A stretch of DNA of 64,000 bases from Piper betle (Eukaryota; Streptophyta; Magnoliopsida; Piperales; Piperaceae). Of this stretch, positions 33,451 through 44,613 are shown piece after piece. Position numbers and translations under genes: made by a program. The stretch lies in assembly GCA_033002965.1 (NCBI GenBank), contig JAURVB010000674.1, forward strand, positions 272,989 through 336,988. Reading direction: 5' to 3'. Each line of letters opens with the position of its first letter. Positions within the stretch are counted from its first letter, which is position 1. The notes under the pieces are model-generated. The model did not search any database. It was not told the origin of the DNA and was given only the letters and a program-made list of their open reading frames with translations.

Positions 33451-34754
33451 GAAAGGCTTTTGAATGTTCCGGGGACAACGGCCATAAAGGCTCCAGCCCG
33501 CGCCGTCTCAAGCATACAAAGAGGAGGAGAAGCAGCTGCTACTTCTAATTTAACAACTATCAACTCGACAATGCGTTTTGAATACACTTTTCAAAGTCCA
33601 GAGTTCCAAGTGTTCAGAAAATCATACTTAAGAAGGTTCCAGGATTCAAGGGGCTGGTCAAATGACTACAACCATGGGATTCGAGCGCCATCGAAACTGC
33701 TCGCTCAATTTTAATCAGTCCAACTGCAGGCTTACCTTGGACAATGAAATGGGTATCCACCATTTGATCTAGTTAATTTGCCAGAGCAAGGCCAGCCTCT
33801 CGGATCTCTTTTCGTATCCTTCACTTTCGCCGATAGGCAAACTCTTGAGCGAGCAGTTGTCGCTGGTCGTCGACACGGTGTTTCAATCTGCTAATGCTGC
33901 TTCATATCTGTGCCTATTCTTGCTTCTACAGAACTCTTGTGATCGGCCCTGCACTGCTGCATGGCAGAGCCTCCTTCCTTTTGGCAAAGAGCGGCGTTTC
34001 TCAACTTGGCACCCCTTGCTGTGGCTCCTACAAGCAGTACTACTACACTCGTTGCCGGCTTTGAAGGAGATCCTGATCAGTTGATTGGGGATGAGAAAAG
34101 GTTGGTTCCTTCTGTTCCTTAGTGCAGTAGTTGGGCTCTTCAGAAAGTCTATCAACCATGTAACTTCATTTCTTATATCAGACAATAGTTGCAGTCTATA
34201 TATATTGGTGGTGAATAGAAGACATGTATGAATTCCATTTTCAGCTGTTAAGATTTCCTTCTGCTCAATTTCTTATGCGAAGTAAATATTTTGAAGAAGG
34301 AAATGAAATAGGGAAAATTCATATCAGCTGGGCAAGTCAGAAAATTACTAAGTCCTACCTTACAACATCTATGATTGTAATCTTTAATTACACATTAATT
34401 TGAGGTCCGAACTAAAGATGTGAACGACTTCTTCCCATGGTGTAGTTGCTTCTATATTCTTACTCTCGACTGTGACTAATTGCTTGACCTTAAAATTTGT
34501 CTGATGAGGATGAGTTTTTATGTCAATGGTAAAAAAATGGCGTTGGCTTTTGGGATCTAGGGCCAAGTTTCATGGCCTCGAGTTTTGAGCCTTTGCTTCA
34601 TATATGAAACGTTGGCGTTGAAAAGAAGAGAAATGTAAATAGAGAAGTGGTATGGTTTGTTCGGTTTCGTCGAATAGCTGCAGCTCCATTCCATGGCATT
34701 TATTGCTCCATCGTCTTACAAATTTCAAAGCCCTTGTATGGCCTATCATGCACT
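33451..34754. other. Higher-GC stretch, possible exon remnants, unassigned
   Basis: 33460-34170 is GC-richer than its flanks and open over short frames on both strands (33460-33714 +, 33845-34084 +, 34185-33883 -), none with a recognised domain or splice signals. It may be a gene fragment or transcribed non-coding DNA. 34200-34754 is ordinary spacer. Confidence 0.3.
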
Positions 34755-36590
34755 CTTTCTCGTGCAGTTGTTGTGTGTTTAGAACCCATTACGATCAATC
34801 CTAGCCACCGTGGGACACATGACGTGGTTTTTAAGGCCACCAACCGCCTTGGGGTGCGAACCCTAAATGCGCGCAACCTGCTATGGAGCAAGGGTGTTCT
34901 CCAAATGCCCTTGCACTGATATTTTTCAGGTTTAGGTTTTCAAGTAAGGGCTTAAAGGCTTTAGTCCACCGTACTTGCGCCAAATTTGAAACTTCCTTCC
35001 TTCCTTCCTTTTTGTCTGGCGCAAAGGCATTGGGACCTGACCTTGTGCATGGCTTGGCTCAGCAGGCGTGCATGGTCTAGGTCAAGCTTTTCCATGGTTC
35101 AGCTTGTGGAGGCCAGCGCCCTTACATTGGGTTGGTGCCCTTGCTCTAGCACTCCTTTCTGCCTATAAATAGAAGGTATTTCCCAAGCTTTTCACCCCCT
35201 TTGGCCTTCTTTCCTCCGACCTCCTCTCCTCTCCTTGGCTCCTCCACTTTCTCCCTAGCTTCTTGCAGTCTTCCCTACCCACTCCAAGCCTTGTCAAGCA
35301 CCTAGGGTTTAAGGGGTAGGACGCCCCAAGATACCCACCCATGGTCCCCCTTGAGGTAAGGCTTCACCTTTTTACCTCTACTCCTTGTTGTATTGGTTGT
35401 GTGCTACCTGTTTGTGATTGTTGTTATTTTTCTACAATTTCTAACATGTAGATATATTTGTTAGGAGTTGTTAGGCTTCAGAATTATGATATTTTCATGC
35501 TTATAAAAATAGTTATGACTTTTACAATATCTATATGCTCAGATATGCACTATTTCGGTACAAAATTCATATCTTATGATGTAGAATAGATTGTTGCATG
35601 AACTTGGTGTTTTTATGTTCCTAAGAAGTAGATGTACAAGTTTATGGAGTATTTTTCATCTAATAGGGCTTGTAGGAGCATGTACAGGTTCCAAAATTGG
35701 CGAATGGTAGCTCCTTTACTGTTTCTAGTAGCCTACCTGCCAATTTTACTTTTTTTCAACCTTGTTATAAGTCGTGTTTGGATGCAATCTTTTTCGTGAT
35801 TGTTGGTTATAATGTTATTTATTTCGTGTTAAATCACCATTGTAAAATAACCTCATTAGGGGCCTGAAATAAACTCCTAATCACGTTGTGTGCTTGTTGT
35901 TCTCTTGATGTGATATGTCATACTCTAAGAATGTGCTCCTTGTTGAACTAGGTAAATTTTTTTATAAAATTTGTAAAAAATAATACCTTAGGACCTACTA
36001 AGTATTTACTGGAAGCCTGTAAAATTTAGGCAAAGTTAAAAATTGTTTATGTGGTTAGTTATTACACTTTTGGGTGTGTACCAAAATGAAGGCCCTAGCT
36101 CCCGTTACAAAATCCTAAACTCTAGCTATTTGATGATAAATTTTCCTAAATTTTATCTAGAACTTAGGTTGTGTCCCTACATCATCACCTTAAATTTTGG
36201 TAGCTTTTGGTTTGGTAGATTTTTCGGTAAATGTTCCCCAAGTCATATAGGTCTACCTAGCTCCGAAAATGTCTTTGACAATGCCTCCCTTTCCCAAGTT
36301 CACTCCGCCCAAAATACTTGGTAAATTTTAAAGAATTCAAAGCTCACAGTGCTGGCTAACTAGCTCAGTTTTCCCAGGTCCATTTGGAGTCTCTAGGACC
36401 AAAAACAAGCGACAACCTTAGAAAGTTCGTGGTGTTGGCTCATGGGCTAGCCTATGATGATTTATGTGTATGACCTTTAGGATGTCGAGGCTCATTGGTC
36501 AAAATTTTGGCTCATTTGGACAGTGCTTGATCCATCTGAAAAATCCACCAGTCAAGTCGATTCAGTTATGCCCTATGTGTAAGATTGTTC
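34755..36590 (+). repeat. LTR of gypsy family A, forward copy 2 (truncated)
   Basis: It is homologous to 18570-20465: gttgtgtgtttagaaccc, tgcccttgcactg, the promoter-like cctataaatagaagg (35162), atttgttaggagttg (35457), and tgtttggatgcaatctttttcgtg (35775). Both ends are missing compared with copy 1. No internal domain adjoins it. Confidence 0.6.
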
Positions 36591-37194
36591 ATGACATTTT
36601 TATAACAAAATCATATAAATGAATAGTTCTAAGTAATCTTTTTTCTTTTATTTTATATTCTTATGGAAAAGATCTTGTTCTATTATTGAAAATAGCCATC
36701 GTTTAATGTAGTTTTTTATGAAAGCAAACTTTCCAACAGCTAACAATAAGGCGTATATTTAGATACATTCCACCAAACATCACCTCAGGGAAGTTGGAAG
36801 GTGAAATACTTGCTTTAAGCAGGCCTAAAGTACATGCTTAAATGCTTTAAGCATGCTCGTTTGGGTAGGGGCTCTCCTATGGGGTGGATAGAGTTCGTAC
36901 GAGGGAGGATGCACAACTGTATATTTTAGAAATTTTCAAAATAAAAAGTTTTTAGTTTTAACTAATGACTAACAAAGGAGCGATAAATAATATATCACAA
37001 GGTTTTTAATATTATCAGTAATTCATCAAAAGGCATTTTATGCTAGAAATTTTAACAATATTCTTTTTTATAGGTCAATGGTCTAACATTCACAAACAAG
37101 CTAGTGCACAAACAAATACACCATTAATCATAATTCAAATAAAATGAAGATTATTCATGTTGCCCTTATAATTAAGATTATTCATGTAGTTAAA
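36591..37194. other. AT-rich spacer, no gene seen
   Basis: Nothing beyond short open frames without features. Confidence 0.6.
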
Positions 37195-37835
37195 ATTGAA
37201 CCCTTTAATATTTTGTAGTTATGAGTCATTAATCTATAAAGATCTAATTACTAATTATAATAAGTGTTAAACAGGTAAATCGGTAATATATATTGATGAG
37301 ATATGCTTAGAATTCTTAATAGTGATAGAATGCAATGAATTGTGGATAATACCTATAAAAGTTTAATATGTATTCTAAGTATGAACTGATTTATTGTTTC
37401 GGATTAGTGCTTGGGTTACATTCATTCTCATGCTCATTTCTAATAATCATGCACTTCAATAGTTAAGTTTTGAGTTAGTATAATTATAATTGTAGTTGAT
37501 AAAATATGTATTTTATAACAGCCTTCCCAATTAGTGCAAATTGACGAACTTAGTTATTTTATTTAAAAGTAATTAATTAAGTTCAAGATCTTAAACTCAA
37601 CCCTATAATATATTATATCTTACCTCAATTAATATTAAATATAAGACTAACTTTTGAGACATTACATTCTGCCTACCATAATGAAATTTTGCCCTCAAAA
37701 TTGTTGTTTATTGTTTTTTAGTCTAACTGAATTTGAATAGACATGTCACCATCCATCCAACACAATTTCAGATTGGCTCTCATAACACTTACAACAGCCC
37801 AACTAGTTAGTGAAAATTGATGAGCTTAGTTATGG
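37195..37835 (-). repeat. LTR-like direct repeat, copy 1
   Basis: It matches 38248-38877 in the same orientation: aaccctttaatattt, taattactaattataataagtg, gaatgcaatgaattgtggat, and the lcase block cttaaactcaaccctataat. Its end (ttggctctcataacacttacaacagccc) resembles a degraded reverse-strand junction of LTR end and tRNA-Met primer site (consensus GCTCTGATACCA then TTGTAAC). Confidence 0.6.
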
Positions 37836-38247
37836 GTGCATGACCACACCTCTCCCTTCCCTTCCCCTTCCCCTCCTCTTCTTTTCTCTTTAGTCATGTT
37901 TTCCCTCCTCCCTCCTTCGGTCAGGATCTACGGCCAGCAACTACTTCGTCGGTGTCTCTTTCGCGGTACTCTACTTAGCCTTTTATTTCTTAATTGTATA
38001 ATGAACATGTCATGCATCATATATGATTAGTTGTAGCTATATTGATGATTAAGTAGATTATTACTATATGATAGATAGAGAAAGGTTTAACAGTTTAGAT
38101 ACACGAGAGTATCACGTTTTCCTTGTTAAACAAGATGCTATATGACTTATGTTTCCAATCCTTTTATAAAATAAAGATTAAAATTGTAATCTTTATGATA
38201 TTTAGAACACGTTTGAGTTAGAAAAAATTGAAATAGTAATTTTATGC

Positions 38248-38877
38248 ATTAAAACCCTTTAATATTTTCTTGTTATGAATCATTAATCTATAATGATCTA
38301 ATTACTAATTATAATAAGTGTTATATTGGTAAATTGCTAATATATATTGCTAAGATATGTTTAGAATTCTTAGTAGTCATAGAATGCAATGAATTGTGGA
38401 TAATACCTATAAAAGTTTAATATTTATTCTAAGTATGAACTGATTTGTTGTTTAGGATGGGTTCATTCTCATGTTCATTTCTAATAATTATGCATTTCAA
38501 TTGTTAAGTGTTGAATTAGTATAATTATAATTGTACTTGATAAAAGAACTAATTTATAATGGCCTGCCAGCATAAATTGACAAACTTAGTCTTTTGTTTC
38601 AAAAATAATTAATTAAGTTAAAGATCTTAAACTCAACCCTATAATATATTAGATCTTAATTTAATAGGTATTTCATGTAGGACTAACTTTTGAGACATTA
38701 CATTCCACCCACCATAATGAAATTTCACCCACAAAATTATTCTTTTGTTGCTCTTGAGTTGAACTGAATTTGACTCTATAGGCCACCATCCATCCAATAC
38801 AGTTTCGGATTGGCTCTCATATTGCTTGTAACGGCCTAACTAATTAGTGCAAATTGATGGGCTTAGTTATCTCTTCA
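38248..38877 (-). repeat. LTR-like direct repeat, copy 2
   Basis: Second copy of 37195-37835, ending ttggctctcatattgcttgtaacggcc. The roughly 410 bp between the copies (37836-38247) hold a pyrimidine-rich patch (37845-37920) and no gene. The pair may be the LTRs of a very small element or a segmental duplication. Confidence 0.6.
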
Positions 38878-38898
38878 TGAGTGATTAACCAAGTTAAA

Positions 38899-41766
38899 CA
38901 CTAGTAAAAATTCATTTATTTGGGACCGGCAGCCGCGGCTGTCAATTAGTAATGTAGTCACAAATTAGTAACCAGCTTGCAACTGCTTTGAAATGGTACC
39001 AAATTGTGAACAGTTTGCGATCACGGGTCCTAAAATTATTGAAAAAATATAATGACTGTTTTGCAACTGTACTAGTGACCTCATTTTTTTGTAGCCATGC
39101 TATCCAAAAGCAAAATACGATTGCAAAAATTAAATCATATTTTGCATTTGACTTTGCGGTTACTAAATGTTCACTATTTAAAAATAATTTTTTTTGTGAC
39201 TGGAGGTAGCAGTCGCAAGCCAGTCACAACTCTTTGAATGAATAAAAAAAGTTACAGTTCCGAAGCGCCCAAATCCTTCGTTAACTTAGCGCTGCCGCCC
39301 ACCACCATGTCACCACTGTGCCACGCCATCGTTCCTTGCACTGCCATGCCTTGCAGTCACCTCCATACCATCCATTTCCACCGCCGCTGGGCCAAATGTC
39401 ACCATTGCTGTTGTCTTGGATTGCTGTGTTGTCTCCATACAATGAAATGAGTTAGGGATAGAGCATTGGAGCTCTTGAACATGCGTGACCTTGTAGACTC
39501 CATGGAGGCAGGCCGACCTAATTGGTTCAGCCGGCCATTTGGGAAAGGCCCATTCTAGATCATTGTGCTATCAATGAATTCAAACAACTATGCTAGAAGA
39601 ACAAGAAGAATAGGCTGGCGAAGGACGGTAATTTAACTTGTCATGTTGGGGGGATCGGTCAATACAAAAATCGATGAAAAATATCTACTATATACAAAAA
39701 ATTATTTCTTTAGCTATAATTTAATTATCAATCATACTTTACTTATATTTTTGACTTATGTGGGAGAAAGATATGGGAGGGCCCATGCCACATTTTGTTA
39801 GACCACACACACGCGGAAGGATAAAGGTAAGGGTATGCAGATAAGAAGTTTGAGGCAGCAGTTGGCTTTCATGTACCTTGTCTTGCTTTCAAGGTATGTG
39901 CTGTATTTTTTGGATAGAATGGCTCGTGTTACATGTATCGGTACACAAAGCTTATGAATATTTTATTTTATAGGAGAAGGGCCGTGTGAAGACGAATGAT
40001 TAGATACCCTTGTAATACATGCATATGTAAACGTGAGCTTTTAGAACTAGCTTGTTAACCACCTGAGAGCAAAAATACATTTGAAATCAACCAAATATAA
40101 TTAGTCGGGGGATTTGATGACAAGATCTTATGGAAAGGAGCGGACTTTGTGGCTTCTTAACCGTTTTCATAATTTTTTGTTTTATGTATGGTGTTGCTTC
40201 TCATGTTTTTTGCTTATGTATATAGGTAACTAAGCAAGAGAAAAACTGTTTGAAACCTACCAAACTGTTTAAATGAAGCTGCTTCTTTGTTACCGATTGC
40301 TATGCTTACGAAGATCAAATAATGCTAATGCTAATGAACCAGTCATATTTGATGGTCACTTAAGATGGACAGTAAAACAAGTATAAAATGTTTGAAGCCT
40401 ACCAAATTGAACAAGTGTGTGAATGTGATGAATTTGTGTGATGAAATGTGTTAAAGAAAATGTTTTCGGTTATTTTATTGCATGTGTGGATTTATACGGG
40501 TCATGTAAAATTTTTTCAATGTCTTACTTATAAGGGGAGGTTATGTAGTTTGTCCCCCAAGATTATAAGTCTATTTTGTTGCATGGTTTGGTTTAATAGT
40601 TTGATTGTTTATTTTTTCTTGTTTATTGTTATGGAACATGAATCAATTTTTTAAAAGTTTTAATTGAAAACTTATTTGTCATATATATATATATAATGGA
40701 CAAATTTTGGATTTTATAATATATTTGCTCTTGAATATTGGTTTTAAACTAATAAACTAAGAAAGTTTTTTCTATACTTTTACAAGCTAGGTAATGGGAG
40801 CGCATTTGTTCCACTTACGCTACCGACCATTCTTTTCAGCCACTATCCGTCGACCCTGAGGCCTACCAATTTGCAGTGGGTTCCGCTCTTAGTGTAGTTT
40901 GCCATCTTCCTTGACAAACTAAGAGAATCTCATGACTCTACTTCTTCTCCATCTGATGATGTCGGCTCTAATTTTGGCCCACTCAGCCAGCTTCACAGTC
41001 ATAAGCATTTCCTCCGTCTGATTGAGGAGCAAGAGAGATTGTGGTGGGAGGCTGAGGAGAGAGAGTGATGGTTTAGGGAGGAGATTGAGGATAGGGATTG
41101 CTTGTCAAGTTGCTTGATGATAAGAAGCAGCGCACCAGAGAGTGGTGGATATGGGAGGCAGACGAGATGAGATCATGCTTTGTCACATATTTCTCATGGT
41201 TAAAGATGGTCGTCGTGGGCTTGACAAGTCATCTCCATGGAAACTTGACCAACCTAATCATGCTAGGGATCGATCACGTTGATGCTGTATTTGACATGTA
41301 TTGATTATATTTAACATATTGATGTATTTGATAAATAAATTTTATTCAATTTAGGTTCAATTTATTATATCCTAATTGGTTATGTGGTATTTAAATTTTT
41401 GTGTTATTAGTTAATTTATTATGTTAACAAGGAGTTATAAAATAAAATAATTGTTTTCCCATTTTTCTCTTTTACGACTGTTTGCTACTGCAGTGGAACC
41501 GCCTTTGCAACCAGGAATTCATCTTGCAACCGCAATCGCAACTGGATTTGTAACTGCATGACTGGTTGCAAAATTTGAAATGTAAAGCGTTGGCTGTTTA
41601 CAATTTCAAGTTTTGCGACTGGATGCTTTTCTGGTCATAAAAGTCACCAACGGCCCCGTCTTCTACGACCCCTTCTTCCAGTCGCAAAAATCTTTAGCGA
41701 CCGGATTTTGGGTCTTTAAGGACTGGACCACAAGTGCGGTCACTGATAACCATCTTTCTACTAGTG
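38899..41766. mobile_element. Non-autonomous CACTA (En/Spm-type) transposon, 2.87 kb
   Basis: The left terminus CACTAGTAAAAATTC and the right terminus (reverse complement CACTAGTAGAAAGATGG) form the terminal inverted repeat. Both subterminal zones are packed with ttgcaactg, gtcgcaa, cgactg and tcacaac motifs in both orientations (38930-39235 and 41470-41755), typical of the superfamily. The flanking trinucleotides are AAA and GAA, one mismatch from a 3-bp target duplication. No transposase is encoded; interior frames (39238-39450, 40448-40654, 41098-41304) have no known domain. Mobility would need a transposase from elsewhere. Confidence 0.85.
41047..41322. repeat. Segment of the CACTA interior duplicated at 42684-42930
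   Basis: Both copies run from ggaggctgaggagag to gacatgtattgattatattt in the same orientation. The outer copy lacks about 30 bp and differs at many sites. Confidence 0.82.
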
Positions 41767-42024
41767 GAAGATTATAAACTCATCCCCACTAATGTATAGG
41801 TTTTGTCATCTCAAAAAGGTCATTCTAGTAGATGGGAAATTGTTACATAAGTGTGCCTAGATCTCACCATGTCCATCATGAGGCGGCCTCATGCTATGAA
41901 CCGAGATGGTGGTGGATAGTAGAAAAAGTAATTATGTGTCTCAAATGAGCACTTCTTAGTTCCTTCTCATCTCTTGCAAGTGTAGCTCCATAAGATTGGC
42001 TTGGTCTGTGAATGCATCAGCCTC
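41767..42024. other. Spacer between the CACTA element and the transposon-protein-like gene
   Basis: No coding sequence seen. Confidence 0.5.
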
Positions 42025-43258
42025 TCACATGGTTAGTTCATGAGTTAGTTGTGGGGGGGATGAGTTGAGTTGCTTCCTCTTGGGGTTGTGTATCCTCTTC
42101 ACAGGGTTGTAGTTCTTCCTCCTCAAGCTGAAACTCATCAATATAGTAAATTCATCATCTTTTTCATAAGTTTCGGGTTGAGCCCTAGAAGATAATGCTT
42201 GAGTAATCTTACGCTTCTTGTTATGTCTCAATGTGAGTTTGTAGAATACTTTATTATGATCTAGAGTATTGGGAGGAAGGGTGGATGAGATTGTCCGGCC
42301 TAGACTCTTCCTTGCCCTCATGAAGAGGAAAGTGAAGAGTTTCCTTTATGGTCAGCAAGCTCTCCTTTGGCTCTGGTACTAGAACATTTGGTTGAGGATG
42401 AATGATGACAAGTTGATCTTCCTCTTGAAAATGATCCTCTACATGGTATACTCCACATATGTGGATAGCTCGTTGAAATGTCTTATGGAAGGATCTTGTA
42501 TGTGAGGATTTACCAAAATATAAAGCCCATTTTAGTGAGCTCCTTTGCTATCAATGGGTTATTGAAGCTTATTCCTTAAGCCAACACGGTGCCCACCAAC
42601 CCATCTTCGTCAGATTATCAAAATAAGAATGGTTTTCTTCATTTAGCACTCCAAGAATCTCGACAATGTGATGAGATTGCGTAGGAGGCTGAGGAGAGAG
42701 TGATGGTCGAATGAGCAGGCTGAGGATAGGGATCACTGGTCGAGTTGCTTGATGATAATAAGCAGCGCGAGAGAATGGCGGACATGGGAGGCCGACCGAC
42801 GAGATGAGATCGTGCTTTGTCTCATATTTCTCATGGTTAAAGATTCTCGTCGTGGCCTTGACGAGTCATCCTAGGGATCCGTCACGTTGATGTTGTATTT
42901 GACATGTATTGATTATATTTAATATATTGAGGTTTTCTTCATTCAGCACTCCAAGAATCTCGACAATGTGATTTGATTGGAGGTGAAATTATTGGTCATC
43001 AACATTGGCTTTGATGTATTCCAAGTTGATCTTGTCCACGGTGTAGTAGAACTTCTTAATTTGAAGAGGTGCAATCTTTGACTCTGTTGTAAGCATCATG
43101 GTAATTTTCCATCCTTGGGCATCCACAAGCTTGGTAAATTCTAGACGGTGATAGTTGAGGTCCATCAAATCCACTTTATTCTCATACACAATTGGCCTCC
43201 TTTCAAAATCTTCCTTGGTGAGAGCTGCAAACCTATCAATGCTTGGTGTCTGTTTCAA
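42025..43258 (-). pseudogene. Remnant related to plant transposon-associated proteins
   Basis: The reverse-strand frame 43258-42989 contains RFAALTKEDFERRPIVYENK, VDLMDLNYHRLEFTKLVDAQ, GWKITMMLTT and LQIKKFYYTVDKI. The order ERR-[IV]-x-VDL-x2-L-x6-F-x2-LV-x2-QGW...FY resembles the domain called putative plant transposon protein in retroelement ORFs. A second frame at 42321-42025 (basic, KKRKITQALSSRAQPETYEK) could be its C-terminal part. The two are separated by the inserted repeat at 42680-42930 and stops. Promoter and exons were not identified. The family call is from memory of its pattern. Confidence 0.4.
42631..42979. repeat. Insert of CACTA-derived DNA flanked by 49-bp direct repeats
   Basis: The 49-bp sequence beginning ggttttcttcatttagcact (42631-42679) recurs at 42931-42979 with three mismatches. 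Between the copies lies the 247-bp copy of 41047-41322. This is the footprint of a break repaired with copied filler DNA and local duplication. Confidence 0.75.
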
Positions 43259-44333
43259 GCGAATAGAAGGTCACTCACCAAAATTCCCACTAGCTTTGAG
43301 GAAAGAGCTATGAAGAACAAGGAGAACGCCATGAGGTTACATATTTTCCAAGGTGTAACCATTTAGCCAAACGAACGTCTTTGTCAAACATAGTGAAGAG
43401 AACAAGGAAGCGACGATCAGCAGTGGTCTGGCGGCAGCGGCAATCGGCAAGGGCTCAGTGAGTCCCCTATTAGGGGGTTAGGGATTTAAAGATCTCATTT
43501 TTTTGTGATGGTCGACAGCTCAAAGATCATTCAACCAATCGAACGTCTTTTGACCAAAACCCAAAGTTCTGTCAATTGCTGAAGTGAAATTTGGCAACCG
43601 ATTTGTCTTCCGATCAGTTATATTTTGTCATTCCACGTGTTGCAATCCATAGTCGATCATGCAACCAAACACATGACCAATCGATGCGATATTTCGAGCT
43701 TTGAGCAAAACGGTAGTTCTCCGTATTGATAAACGTCACTTTGTGGAGGTTTTGTGCAATTTGACATAAAAATTTAATAAAAATACTTTAAAAGTTTTAA
43801 ATCAGCAAATAAAATTAATCGCATTAAAATAATAATTATCTATTATTTTGATACTTGCTAATAAATCAAAAAATATGAGAATGGTATGAAATGATTCTAC
43901 GCACTACGAGGAATCTAAAGAACTAGAAATCACCTCATACGGACCTAAAAGATAAATCCCAAACATGGATCTTCAGAAACAGTCAACAAAGCAGGGATAA
44001 AGAGAACTCCTGATCGAAGGCTTCACGCAAAACACCCCTGCTATCACAGCTAACTGGGAGGCTCCGGCGGCAATGCAAGGCTGACGGCTGGTTGGAGTTG
44101 ACAGCCCCGATATCCGGAAACACGTCGGTGGCAGCACTCAACGGAGAGACAGTGGCGTCGGGCCGGAAAATGGCAACAAACCCGGCAGTGCACCAAATGA
44201 TCAGCATATCTTTTTGCCTTCACCGGCGGCAGCAAACGGCAACTGCCAAGATCGATCAAAAGAACACCCTCGATCATAAATGTCGTGACGGAAAGGCCGG
44301 AGGTCACCGGTTGGCAGCGATCTAGAGTAGGAA
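43259..44333. other. Spacer with a GC-rich block
   Basis: 43400-44000 is ordinary AT-rich sequence. 44040-44330 is clearly GC- and CpG-richer, with repeated cggcggca/ccgg motifs. Overlapping open frames there (44207-43983 -, 44307-44050 -, 44092-44325 +) give no recognisable protein. It abuts the LTR of gypsy A. Confidence 0.4.
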
Positions 44334-44608
44334 TGTTCGGCTATGGCGAGGGAAAACCACGTTATTCTTACACTCACATATAACTACAGCCAAATACGTT
44401 TAATGTACCTGGATTGGCTCCTCATTATGTTCCGAGACTTTGAAGCTTATATACTCTGCAGACGATGGTTAGCCATACCCGAAAGTTTAATCGCTCCACG
44501 ATAATAAAATGACTACTATAATAATAATAGGTTGTTAAACACTTAGATGCAAACCATCATGGTATAGCAACCCAAAGTCAAACATAGTGAAGCAATAAAT
44601 TTAGGGCC

Positions 44609-44613
44609 CATGC
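44609..44613. repeat. Target-site duplication of solo LTR B
   Basis: CATGC here and again at 47378-47382, directly outside the TG...CA ends of the LTR. Confidence 0.88.

Noticed and set aside
33460..34185. Possible gene in a GC-richer region
   Set aside because: Open frames exist on both strands but none exceeds 100 codons or shows a domain or plausible exon structure.
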